Positions 39,479 to 47,379 of a stretch of 64,000 nucleotides of DNA are shown in pieces. The stretch's first letter is position 1. Every line of letters begins with the position of its first letter. The stretch is from Hymenobacter sp. BT18 (GTDB taxonomy: Bacteria; Bacteroidota; Bacteroidia; Cytophagales; Hymenobacteraceae): assembly GCF_012273015.1 (NCBI RefSeq), contig NZ_CP050954.1:1860001-1924000 (forward strand), in the 5' to 3' direction. The position numbers were made by a program, and so were the translations under genes. The notes under the pieces were generated by a model. The model saw nothing but the letters and a program-made list of their open reading frames with translations, was not told where the DNA came from and made no database searches.

Positions 39479-41689
39479 GTGTCTGTTTCCTCGCCCCGCA
39501 TTCTGCTCATCACGCCGCCGCTCACGCAGCTGAACACCCCGTACCCGGCCACGGCCTACCTGAAAGGGTTTCTGGGGGGGCACGGCTACCACGTGCGGCA
39601 GGCCGACCTGGGCTTGGAGCTGGTGCTGAAGGTTTTTTCGGCGGCGGGGCTGCGCCGGGTTTTCTTGGCTATTGAGCAGGGCCCGTTTGACCTTAGCGAC
39701 AATGCCCGCCGGATGATGCGCCTCAAGCAAAGCTACCTGAGCACGATTGAGCCGGTCATCCGGTTTCTGCAAAACAAGGACAACACCCTCGCACCCCGCA
39801 TCTGCCATTCGCGGTTCTTGCCCGAAGCCAGCCGGTTTGATAACGTGGCTGACCTGGAAACGGCTTTCGGTACCATGGGCCTCACCGATCAGGCTCGGCA
39901 CCTGGCTACGCTTTACCTGGAGGATTTGGGCGACCTGCTCAAGGAAACGGTAGGGCCGCAGTTTGGCTTCTCCCGCTACGCCGAAAAGCTGGGCATGTCG
40001 GCCACCTCCTTTGATGCTCTGCACGAGGCCCTGCAAGCCGCGCCCAACCTGCTGGACCAGATGCTGCTGGAACTGGTGGATGAGCTGGTAGCCGATTTCC
40101 GGCCGGATATCGTGGGTTTCACGGTGCCTTTCCCCGGCAACCTGTACGGGGCGCTGCGCTTGGCCGGCCGGATCAAAGAAATTAGCCCGCAGACCTACAC
40201 CTCTATGGGCGGCGGCTACCCCAACACGGAGCTGCGCACCATGCGGGAACCCCGCTTTTTCGATTACATCGATTTTCTGACCTTGGATGACGGGGAAGGT
40301 CCCTGGCTGCGCCTGCTGGAATATATCAGCCGCGAAAAGACAGATGAGGTTGTCGCACCTCTGGCGTTCCAGCGTACCCTGCTGCGCAATACTGCTGGCG
40401 CGGTGCAGTACATCGACTTTCCGCACGCCGCTATTCCGCATACCGAGGTAGGCACTCCCGATTATTCCGACCTGCCGCTAAGCGAATACCTTTCCGTGAT
40501 TGAGGTGCTGAACCCTATGCACCGCCTCTGGAGCGACGGACGCTGGAATAAGCTTACTGTGGCGCACGGCTGCTACTGGAAGCGTTGCTCGTTCTGCGAC
40601 GTTACCCTCGACTATATCTCCCGCTACGAAACAGCCCCCAGTGCCTTGCTGGCCGACCGGATTGAGCAGATTGTAACCCAAACCGGCCAGACGGGCTTCC
40701 ATTTTGTAGATGAAGCAGCTCCCCCCCTGGCTTTGCGTGATCTGGCTATTGAGCTGCTGAAGCGCCGCACGGCTATTACCTGGTGGGGAAACATCCGCTT
40801 TGAAAAGACCTTTACCCCAGACTTGTGCCGCCTGCTGGCCGCCTCGGGCTGCATAGCCGTGAGCGGGGGCCTGGAAGTAGCCTCCGACCGGCTATTGGCG
40901 CTGATGGAGAAAGGCGTGACCATAGCCCAGGTAGCCCGCGTAACGGAAGGCTTCACCCAAGCCGGCATTATGGTGCACGCCTACCTGATGTATGGCTTCC
41001 CTACCCAAACAGCTCAGGAAACGGTTGACTCACTGGAAGTTGTACGTCAGCTTTTTGCCGCTGGTATCGTGCAAAGTGGGTATTGGCACCGGTTTGCCAT
41101 GACGGCCCACTCCCCCGTGGGCAAACAACCTGACAAGTATAAAGTAGTCCCCGTTGGTCCGGAGCCCGGCACCTTTGCCTGGAACGACCTGTGGCATGAT
41201 GACCCCACCGGCGCCAACCACGAGCAGTTTGGCCCTGGCCTGGCCAAAGCCTTATACAACTACCTGCACGGGGTAGCCCTGCAGGAGCCGCTCAGCTTCT
41301 GGTTTGACTTTAAAGTCCCTCGCACCACGGTTCCGCGTCAGCTTATTCAGCAGGCCATTCAGGAACCCGCCAAGCCCGATGCTGCGCGCCCCAATGGCCG
41401 CCTGTTCTGGCTGGGCAACTGCCCGGAGCTAGCGCTGCGCAAAGGGAAGAAAGGCGAGCAGGCCGTCCTCACCTTCTACGAGCAGGCCGAAGACTTTGAA
41501 GTAGCTGTACCCGCTGCTGTGGGCAGCTGGCTGCACGGGCTACTGCGCGGCCTGACCACCGACTACGATACCAAGGTACTGCTGAAGGATGCGGCCCTTA
41601 CCTACCCCACCGGCATTCAGCCCTGGGAACAGTTCCTGCAGTCGGCGGGGTGGCAGCTGCTGCGCAGCAAAGGGCTGCTGGTGCTGTAG
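39479..41689 (+). CDS. B12-binding-type radical SAM protein
   Basis: 736 residues. The N-terminal half has a cobalamin-binding-like Rossmann domain (PRILLITPPLTQLNTPYPATAY, VGFTVPFPGNLYGALRLAG, MGGGYPNTELR), without an evident DxHxxG. The radical SAM core begins at HGCYWKRCSFCD with Cys365, Cys370 and Cys373, a CX4CX2C spacing rather than the usual CX3CX2C. ISGGLEVASDRLLALMEKG-like and HAYLMYGFPTQTAQETVDSL segments follow. The GTG at 39479 is chosen because the alternative TTG at 39440 overlaps the promoter box. The reaction is unknown. It lies about 2 kb downstream of the B12-uptake genes but in its own transcript. Confidence 0.85.
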   Translation: MSVSSPRILLITPPLTQLNTPYPATAYLKGFLGGHGYHVRQADLGLELVLKVFSAAGLRRVFLAIEQGPFDLSDNARRMMRLKQSYLSTIEPVIRFLQNKDNTLAPRICHSRFLPEASRFDNVADLETAFGTMGLTDQARHLATLYLEDLGDLLKETVGPQFGFSRYAEKLGMSATSFDALHEALQAAPNLLDQMLLELVDELVADFRPDIVGFTVPFPGNLYGALRLAGRIKEISPQTYTSMGGGYPNTELRTMREPRFFDYIDFLTLDDGEGPWLRLLEYISREKTDEVVAPLAFQRTLLRNTAGAVQYIDFPHAAIPHTEVGTPDYSDLPLSEYLSVIEVLNPMHRLWSDGRWNKLTVAHGCYWKRCSFCDVTLDYISRYETAPSALLADRIEQIVTQTGQTGFHFVDEAAPPLALRDLAIELLKRRTAITWWGNIRFEKTFTPDLCRLLAASGCIAVSGGLEVASDRLLALMEKGVTIAQVARVTEGFTQAGIMVHAYLMYGFPTQTAQETVDSLEVVRQLFAAGIVQSGYWHRFAMTAHSPVGKQPDKYKVVPVGPEPGTFAWNDLWHDDPTGANHEQFGPGLAKALYNYLHGVALQEPLSFWFDFKVPRTTVPRQLIQQAIQEPAKPDAARPNGRLFWLGNCPELALRKGKKGEQAVLTFYEQAEDFEVAVPAAVGSWLHGLLRGLTTDYDTKVLLKDAALTYPTGIQPWEQFLQSAGWQLLRSKGLLVL

Positions 41690-42787
41690 CTAGTTTAGCT
41701 GTTTCAGCCACCGCTCCAAGCCCTCCCAAAAACCGGGAGTAGGGCGCGGCCACTGCCACTGCCCATCGGCGGCAGTGTTCCCGGGCACCAGGAAATTGGG
41801 TTTGGCCTGGGCAAATACGCGTACCTGCATACCCCGACGGCCGCCAAGGGCCCGCCGAAGCCGCTGGCTGCTTTCACGCACGTTCAGCGCCGTGTCCCGC
41901 CCGGCGTATAAGCCGAATACCGGAATGCGCAGCCGAGCAAGCTGCCGGAAGGGGGCCAGCATTGTTTCCTCGGTAAGGGCGGCTTGTTCTACCACCAGAA
42001 AGGCCGCCTTCCCCTGGCTGGCTCCCACGGCTGCTTCGGCCGCGGTACTGCCCACGGTCCATACGCCCAGGCGAGTGGTATCCGCTTCGGGCCGGCCCCG
42101 GAGCCAGCGCAAGGCCACCACCGTCTGCCGCGCTACCACCGAATCCGTGCCTGCTGCTGCAGGCGCCAGCAAAAGCGTAGCCCACCCAGCCTTGCCTAAG
42201 CGCATTACCCGGTCGAGGTTGGGCGAGGTAGTCGGGGCCCAGCTTACCACTACCGGATGAGTGGCTAATGTATCGACGGGCAGATACAGCGTGGCCACAC
42301 CCAGCCCGGGGAGGCGCACCGCTTGCTCCCGAAAAGGCCGCGGGGCTGCTTCGCCCCGCCGCACCCACACAAATTCGCCCCGGATGCTGTCCAGCTGCAA
42401 CACCCCGCGCAGAAAGTCGCCTTCCCGGAGGGCACTGATGGATAGCGTACCCGGAAAACCTCCGATCTGGCTGATTTGCAGCTGCGGGGCCTGGTAGCGC
42501 ACCGTGCCCATAGGTATTGTCGTGACGGGCGTGCCGGGCACCATAAGTTCCGCCTGGAGCTCACCCGCCCTGGTTCGGCGCAGTTCCAGGCCCACACGCA
42601 CCCCGGTACCGGGTAGGCCTACCGCGCCTTCGTAATGGCCAGTGGGCGGCAACGTCTTTTCCTCAGCCGACTGTCCGGCAGAGCCACAGGCCGTCAGTGC
42701 CCCCAGCATCCCCAGTAACAGGGTTTGCTTGAGTTGGCTTCCAGAGTTAGAGGAAAACAAACCGGCGGCAGAAAATAACTTCGACAT
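41690..42787 (-). CDS. Lipoprotein with degenerate alpha/beta-hydrolase fold
   Basis: 365 residues with lipobox LTAC (near residue 34). An N-terminal beta-rich region (about 45-145) precedes an alpha/beta-hydrolase-like domain. The nucleophile elbow, normally GxSxG, reads TVGSTAA by eye alignment, placing Gly where Ser should be. An Asp is kept in AGRDTALN, and the final His position reads NFL rather than NH. It is therefore probably not a hydrolase, though a shifted nucleophile cannot be excluded. The start is the ATG at 42787, 6 nt after a TACCTTTG box. It is convergent with the radical SAM gene with no spacer. Confidence 0.72.
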   Translation of the reverse strand: MSKLFSAAGLFSSNSGSQLKQTLLLGMLGALTACGSAGQSAEEKTLPPTGHYEGAVGLPGTGVRVGLELRRTRAGELQAELMVPGTPVTTIPMGTVRYQAPQLQISQIGGFPGTLSISALREGDFLRGVLQLDSIRGEFVWVRRGEAAPRPFREQAVRLPGLGVATLYLPVDTLATHPVVVSWAPTTSPNLDRVMRLGKAGWATLLLAPAAAGTDSVVARQTVVALRWLRGRPEADTTRLGVWTVGSTAAEAAVGASQGKAAFLVVEQAALTEETMLAPFRQLARLRIPVFGLYAGRDTALNVRESSQRLRRALGGRRGMQVRVFAQAKPNFLVPGNTAADGQWQWPRPTPGFWEGLERWLKQLN

Positions 42788-42793
42788 CGAGGG

Positions 42794-42801
42794 CAAAGGT
42801 A
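42794..42801 (-). promoter_or_regulatory. TACCTTTG -7 box before the hydrolase-like gene
   Basis: Minus-strand TACCTTTG (42801-42794) lies 6 nt before the ATG at 42787, with no CAA (TTG on the minus strand) at the expected spacing. This is another candidate nearly leaderless start. Confidence 0.4.
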
Positions 42802-42822
42802 GCGCTGCGCGGGCGGGCACGC

Positions 42823-43359
42823 TCATAGACCTTTGCGCAGTATCAGGTCCTGCTGCACGTCGGTACCCAACACAAAGGCATGTTGCCCGATGGTCTTAAA
42901 CCCGAAACGACGGTAAAACTCCAGAGCCCGCAGGTTCTTTTCCCATACGCCCAGCACCACCGCCCGGCAGCCGTTGAGCTTTGCTTCCTCAATGGCGCGG
43001 CGCATCAGCGAAGCCCCTAACCCGGTGCCTATCCAGTCTTCCTGCACATAAAGACGCTCGATTTCCAGCTGGCTATGGGTAGTTTTTTCGGGTTGCAGCC
43101 CCAGGGTAGCATTGAGCTTGAGCTTGGCGTAGCCTACCGGGGTTTCCTGAAAGTAAGCCACCAGAAAGATGGTCTCCGGCTGTTGTAGCTCGGCCCACTG
43201 AATTTTAGGGCTAAAGTTTTCCGCTACGTACTGCGCCATGTCTTCCGCCTTATTGTCGGCGGCAAAAGCCTCTATAAAGGTTTGCTGGCCCAGCGCAGCC
43301 AAGTGCGTTGCGGTGGCCATAGTGCGTTTGGCTACCTGAATTCGGAGGGGTGAGGACAT
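42823..43359 (-). CDS. GNAT-family N-acetyltransferase
   Basis: Acetyl-CoA-dependent acetyltransferase of unknown acceptor, 178 residues. The CoA-binding motif A is recognised in RLYVQEDWIGTGLGASLMRR, and the C-terminal GVWEKNLRALEFYRRFGF is the family's motif B. The start at 43359 gives MSSPLRIQVAKRT; a longer frame has no similarity. It lies 35 nt upstream of the hydrolase-like lipoprotein and 10 nt downstream of the small membrane gene, so the three may form one transcript. Confidence 0.9.
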   Translation of the reverse strand: MSSPLRIQVAKRTMATATHLAALGQQTFIEAFAADNKAEDMAQYVAENFSPKIQWAELQQPETIFLVAYFQETPVGYAKLKLNATLGLQPEKTTHSQLEIERLYVQEDWIGTGLGASLMRRAIEEAKLNGCRAVVLGVWEKNLRALEFYRRFGFKTIGQHAFVLGTDVQQDLILRKGL

Positions 43360-43369
43360 GCGAAGTGCT

Positions 43370-43681
43370 TCAGGAAATAGAATGGTCGCCGGGCTCGTCG
43401 GAAATTCGGGCATCCTGGCGCATCCGGCGGCCAAATCGGGTGATTAGGACGAAGGCGGCCAACAACGCCACTGTAGTGACCAGCTTCGTGGTGGGCAGCG
43501 CCGCGGGTTGTTGATCGGGCAGCAGGCCTGCCCCCGGGATATAGCCGCTAATATACAGCAGCAGGGCCGCGCGCATCAGCATAAGCCCGATGCCTATCCA
43601 CCCACTGATCAGCAGTACAAGACCAAAAACTCGACGCCCTGCCGGACTAGCCATAGCGAAAGGATTAGGAAAAACCTGCAT
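43370..43681 (-). CDS. Small membrane protein, unknown function
   Basis: Not recognised. The 103-residue protein has three hydrophobic segments: VFGLVLLISGWIGIGLMLMR, ALLLYISGYIPGAGLL and LVTTVALLAAFVLITRF. The start may be the first ATG (MQVFPNPF) or the tenth codon (MASPAG, 43654). It is upstream of and co-directional with the GNAT gene, 10 nt apart. Confidence 0.55.
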   Translation of the reverse strand: MQVFPNPFAMASPAGRRVFGLVLLISGWIGIGLMLMRAALLLYISGYIPGAGLLPDQQPAALPTTKLVTTVALLAAFVLITRFGRRMRQDARISDEPGDHSIS

Positions 43682-43738
43682 GAAAAGCCCGCCGGCCTAT
43701 TCACGCCAAATATACTCGGCCAAGAATACGCGCAGCCG

Positions 43739-43768
43739 TTGCAAATTGATTTGCCCTCTGTATTTTTG
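43739..43768 (+). promoter_or_regulatory. Promoter of tRNA-Gly(CCC)
   Basis: TTG (43739-43741), a 19-nt spacer, then TATTTTTG (43761-43768), 8 nt before the tRNA. Both boxes match the consensus exactly. Very little or no leader would precede the tRNA. Confidence 0.75.
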
Positions 43769-43776
43769 TCCGACCC

Positions 43777-43849
43777 GCGGGAGTAGCTCAGTTGGTAGAG
43801 CATCAGCTTCCCAAGCTGAGGGTCGCGAGTTCGAGCCTCGTTTCCCGCT
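43777..43849 (+). tRNA. tRNA-Gly(CCC)
   Basis: Cloverleaf: acceptor GCGGGAG/TTCCCGC (one G-T pair), D-arm GCTCAGTTGGTAGAGC, anticodon stem TCAGC/GCTGA with loop TTCCCAA giving CCC, and T-loop GTTCGAGCC. It is 73 nt, a single-gene transcript with its own promoter and terminator. Confidence 0.95.
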
Positions 43850-43856
43850 CATTTAG

Positions 43857-43900
43857 AAATCCGCCACTTAGACGCAATTCTGAGTGGCGGATTTGTTTTT
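43857..43900 (+). terminator. Terminator after tRNA-Gly(CCC)
   Basis: Stem AAATCCGCCACT / AGTGGCGGATTT with a 14-nt loop (TAGACGCAATTCTG), followed by GTTTTT. Begins 8 nt after the tRNA. Confidence 0.9.
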
Positions 43901-43977
43901 AGCCAATACCTCCGATTATACCCCGCTGCTTTCTATCTTACTTACCAAACCTATTTTTCGCTGTTATTAAGGTTTTT

Positions 43978-45876
43978 ATGAGCAAATTCTACGCTTTTAT
44001 TGCACTCTATATACTCTCCCTAGGAGCCTACGGACAGAAGCCGACCACAGCTTCAACGGGCGAGTGCGGAACCCCAGACCCTACGCCGGCCCAACGCGCC
44101 TGGCTGCTGCAGGAAGTCATTCCCTTGGAGCAAAAGCTGGCCGCCCGCAGTCCGCAGGCCGATGCGGTAAGCTACGTTCCGCTCAGCATCCACATTGTGC
44201 GAAAAACGGATGGTACCGGGGGCGCCAGTGAGGCCGCCATTTACGCTTCCATTGCTGGCACCAACCAGCTGTTTGCCGGTGCCAACATTCAGTTTTTTGT
44301 CTGCGGCAGCATTCAGTACGTCGACAACTCGGCCCTGTATGCCGTAAACTCCTACGCCGTAGAAAGTGAGCTGTGCCTGCTCAACGACGAGCCTAAGGCC
44401 ATCAACGTGTACTACGCAGGCTCCGTCAGCTCGGGTGGCAGCCCCGTTTGCGGCTATGCGTATCTGTCGGGCAACCGGGTACTGATGGGCTGCAACAATG
44501 CGCACGTGTTGGCGCACGAGCTGGGCCACTCTTTTGGCTTGCCGCACCCGCACCAGAACAGCACGAGCGACGTGCTGGCAGACCGGGAGCTGGTGCGTCG
44601 TACCAACTGCACTACGAAGGGCGACCAGATCTGCGATACGCCCGCCGACCCTTTCGGCCGGGAGGGTGCTACCAAGCAGGACTGCCTGTACACGGGCACC
44701 ATCACCGATGCCAATAATGACCTGTTTACGCCCTTACTAGTGAATACCATGAGCTACTGGAGCTGCGGTGATGCTTTTACGCCCGGCCAGTATGCCCGCA
44801 TTCAAGCCGTTCGGCAACTAAGCCACGCGGGCCGAAACTGCAGCTTGCCGGCCCCCGCCGCGCCTACCCAGCTGGCGGCCAGCCTAGTGCCCTATGGGGG
44901 CGGTATTTCGCTGCGCTGGACCGATAAAGCCTCCGACGAGCTAGGCTATTTTATTGAGCGCGCCGTTGGGACGGGAGCCGCTTTTACCACCGTTGGGGCC
45001 GTTACGGCCAACACCACCAGCTACACTGATGCCTCCCCACCGGCCGCCACGACCATCCGCTACCGGGTAAAGCCCATCAACGCCGCCGGCGCCTTTAGCA
45101 ATGAGGTGAGCATTCTGCCTGATATTACTTATTGTGCCGCGAACTTTACGGTGTATAACTGCCCACCCGATGGCCTCCCGATTTACCTGGACGATGTGCA
45201 GGTGCTCAAGGGCAGCAGCCCCATACTCAGCAACCTGTCTTCCGGCTGCGGCACCTATTCCTCCTTTATTTCTCAGACGGGCCAAGTGCAGCCGGGTGCC
45301 ACATACACGCTCAAAACGCGCCTGCCTACTTTGGCCAACGGCTCCATCTACCCCCAGCTCGTGTATGCCTGGGTTGACTACAACCATAACGGCAGCTTTG
45401 CGGACGCCGGGGAGCAGCTGTATCAGGGAGCAGCCCAGTACAACCAGGCCACGGCCAGCTTCACTGTGCCGGCCTCAGCCCACCTGGGCTGGACGCGCCT
45501 GCGCGTCCGCTCACAGAGCAATTTTTATCCGGCATTGGCCGATGCCTGCGCCACGGGCGTGTATGGAGAAACCGAGGAATACACCCTGCTCATTGGCAGC
45601 GGCATAACGGCAACCCAACCGGCAAGCTTACCGCAGTTCACCCTTTTCCCCAATCCGGCTTCCGCTGATCTGCCTCCCCTGCTTACGCTGCCCACCGGCA
45701 GCGCCGTGGCGGAGCTGGGAATCTTTAACCTGCTTGGCCAAGCCGTCGTACCGAGCCGCCCGGTGCGGGCCAATGCCCCCACCGAGTTGCCCACCCGGGG
45801 GCTACCCGCCGGGCTGTACGTGGTGCGCGTGCATACTGCAGCAGGCGACTACCAGCAGCGGCTGGTCCTGTATTAG
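43978..45876 (+). CDS. Pappalysin-like (M43) metalloprotease with T9SS sorting tail
   Basis: Secreted zinc protease of 632 residues: signal peptide (ILSLGAYGQ), catalytic domain with HELGHSFGLPH (zinc ligands His180, His184, His190 and catalytic Glu181) and the Met-turn NTMSYWSC. It is followed by a fibronectin type III domain (about 300-385, RWTDKASDELGYFIERA), a GEVED-like domain (about 400-545, WVDYNHNGSFADAGEQLY) and a type A sorting tail (LFPNPASAD ... LPAGLYVVRVHTAAGDYQQR). The tail predicts export across the outer membrane by T9SS. Many cysteines suggest disulfides. It is probably a single-gene transcript. Confidence 0.88.
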   Translation: MSKFYAFIALYILSLGAYGQKPTTASTGECGTPDPTPAQRAWLLQEVIPLEQKLAARSPQADAVSYVPLSIHIVRKTDGTGGASEAAIYASIAGTNQLFAGANIQFFVCGSIQYVDNSALYAVNSYAVESELCLLNDEPKAINVYYAGSVSSGGSPVCGYAYLSGNRVLMGCNNAHVLAHELGHSFGLPHPHQNSTSDVLADRELVRRTNCTTKGDQICDTPADPFGREGATKQDCLYTGTITDANNDLFTPLLVNTMSYWSCGDAFTPGQYARIQAVRQLSHAGRNCSLPAPAAPTQLAASLVPYGGGISLRWTDKASDELGYFIERAVGTGAAFTTVGAVTANTTSYTDASPPAATTIRYRVKPINAAGAFSNEVSILPDITYCAANFTVYNCPPDGLPIYLDDVQVLKGSSPILSNLSSGCGTYSSFISQTGQVQPGATYTLKTRLPTLANGSIYPQLVYAWVDYNHNGSFADAGEQLYQGAAQYNQATASFTVPASAHLGWTRLRVRSQSNFYPALADACATGVYGETEEYTLLIGSGITATQPASLPQFTLFPNPASADLPPLLTLPTGSAVAELGIFNLLGQAVVPSRPVRANAPTELPTRGLPAGLYVVRVHTAAGDYQQRLVLY

Positions 45877-45994
45877 TCCTGCATAGCGGCGGCCGCGCCC
45901 TGCCAGGTATTACCTCCTGGCCGTACTGGCTCGTCAAAAAGCGGCTTTATCCCGGGCACTCAACATAGCCCCAGGCTGCAAAGCCAAGCCAGAC

Positions 45995-46627
45995 CTATAC
46001 CGCATCCAGCGCCTGCTGGAAAGCCGAGAAAAACAAGCCTACGTGGTAGCCATCGGCCAGGCCGTGGTGTACGTTCACAGCCACGGGCATAAGCAAGGCC
46101 TCGCCCGCGCGGCGGTAGCGGCCCACCGATATCTTGGGTACGCTGTCGGGGTGGGCGAAGGCGCGGGCGTGAGTAAGGCCGGTGAAGCGCAGCCAGGGAA
46201 TGGCCGAAAAATGAATGACATCGAGGCGGCTGGCATTGGCGTTCAGCCGCAGGCCAGTACTCTGCTCCACGGCGTCTATTTCTGCCTGTAAGCTCAGCCC
46301 GAACTCGGTGAGGGGCTGCGCAAACGGCACGAAGGCAAAGCTAAAGGTATGGTCGGGGCGCGCCAGCGTCGGGGAGGCGTGGATCTGGTCGTAGCAATAC
46401 ACCTCCCCGTCCTCAATGCGGTAGCGAAGGGCTTCTACGGAGTTTACGGCCTGCAGCGCGGCGTGCAGATACACCTGGAAGAAGGGAACCCCTAACTCCT
46501 TGGCCCGGGCAAAGGCGTGGGCTACGTTCACATCGGCCACTAAGCCGAAAAACGGTTCTTCGAAGGCCGAGAAAAACGCGAAATGCTCCCGGCGGTTCCA
46601 CGTAGTGAGGTCTACTAGCTGTTTCAT
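45995..46627 (-). CDS. CatA-like acyltransferase
   Basis: 210 residues with the fold of trimeric chloramphenicol acetyltransferases. The catalytic VHHGLADGYH keeps His188 and the structural Asp192. The position matching CAT Ser148, which supports the transition state, is Gly150 in PWLRFTGL by eye alignment. Activity on chloramphenicol is therefore uncertain; many chromosomal Bacteroidota homologues have unknown acceptors. It is divergent from the HAD gene, 47 nt apart. Confidence 0.8.
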   Translation of the reverse strand: MKQLVDLTTWNRREHFAFFSAFEEPFFGLVADVNVAHAFARAKELGVPFFQVYLHAALQAVNSVEALRYRIEDGEVYCYDQIHASPTLARPDHTFSFAFVPFAQPLTEFGLSLQAEIDAVEQSTGLRLNANASRLDVIHFSAIPWLRFTGLTHARAFAHPDSVPKISVGRYRRAGEALLMPVAVNVHHGLADGYHVGLFFSAFQQALDAV

Positions 46628-46643
46628 GCGGCGGCAAGTTCGG

Positions 46644-46651
46644 TAACTTTG
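46644..46651 (+). promoter_or_regulatory. -7 box of the HAD gene
   Basis: TAACTTTG lies 23 nt before the HAD ATG. It overlaps the divergent start region of the CAT-like gene. No convincing TTG at the 19-20-nt spacing. Confidence 0.45.
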
Positions 46652-46674
46652 CCCGCTCTCTTTCTGCTTCTCCG

Positions 46675-47379
46675 ATGGCCAGACCCCAGCTCATTGCCTT
46701 TGATGCCGACGATACCCTGTGGCCCAACCAGCCGCACTTCGATTACGTGGAGGCCCGCCTGTATGCCCTGCTCACCCACTACGGCGGCCCCGACGAGCTT
46801 AGCAGCCGCTTCTTTGAAGTGCAGCGCCAGAACATGGAGCTGTTTGGCTACGGGGCCAAGTCGTTTATGCTGTCCATGATCGAGACGGTTATTCAGCTGA
46901 CCAATGGCGCCGTGACTGGCACCGAAATCCAGCAGGTGCTGGACTACGGCAAGCGCCTCCTCGACTTTCCCATTGAGCTGCTGCCGGACGTGATGGAAAC
47001 GCTGCTGGCCGTAAAGCAGCAGGGGTTGCCGCTGCTGCTACTCACCAAAGGCGACCTGTTCGACCAGGAAAGCAAGCTGGCCCGCTCAGGCCTCGGCGAC
47101 CTGTTCGACCACGTAGAAATTGTGAGCGAGAAAAACGAAGCTACCTACCAGCGCATCATGCGGCGCTACCAAGTGCCACCCGAGGCGTTTGTCATGATTG
47201 GCAACTCTCTGAAGTCGGACGTGCTGCCGGTGGCGCGCCTGGGTGCCCGCGCCGTATATGTCCCCTACCATACCACTTGGGTGATGGAGCGCGTAACGGA
47301 GGCCGAGCTGGCCGGGGTATCGTTTCACGAGGTGGCCTCGCTGGCGGAGGTGCCCACGTGGCTGCGGGAGTTGCGCTAA
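46675..47379 (+). CDS. HAD-family hydrolase
   Basis: Predicted phosphatase of unknown substrate, 234 residues. Motif I is FDADDTLWP (Asp10, Asp12); the cap domain lies between motifs I and II; motif II is LLLLTKGD; the motif III Lys is in VSEKNEATYQ; motif IV is GNSLKSDVLPA. The architecture fits subclass C1 with an alpha-helical cap. It is convergent with the M48 gene: the two stop codons overlap within the same 4 bases. Confidence 0.9.
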   Translation: MARPQLIAFDADDTLWPNQPHFDYVEARLYALLTHYGGPDELSSRFFEVQRQNMELFGYGAKSFMLSMIETVIQLTNGAVTGTEIQQVLDYGKRLLDFPIELLPDVMETLLAVKQQGLPLLLLTKGDLFDQESKLARSGLGDLFDHVEIVSEKNEATYQRIMRRYQVPPEAFVMIGNSLKSDVLPVARLGARAVYVPYHTTWVMERVTEAELAGVSFHEVASLAEVPTWLRELR

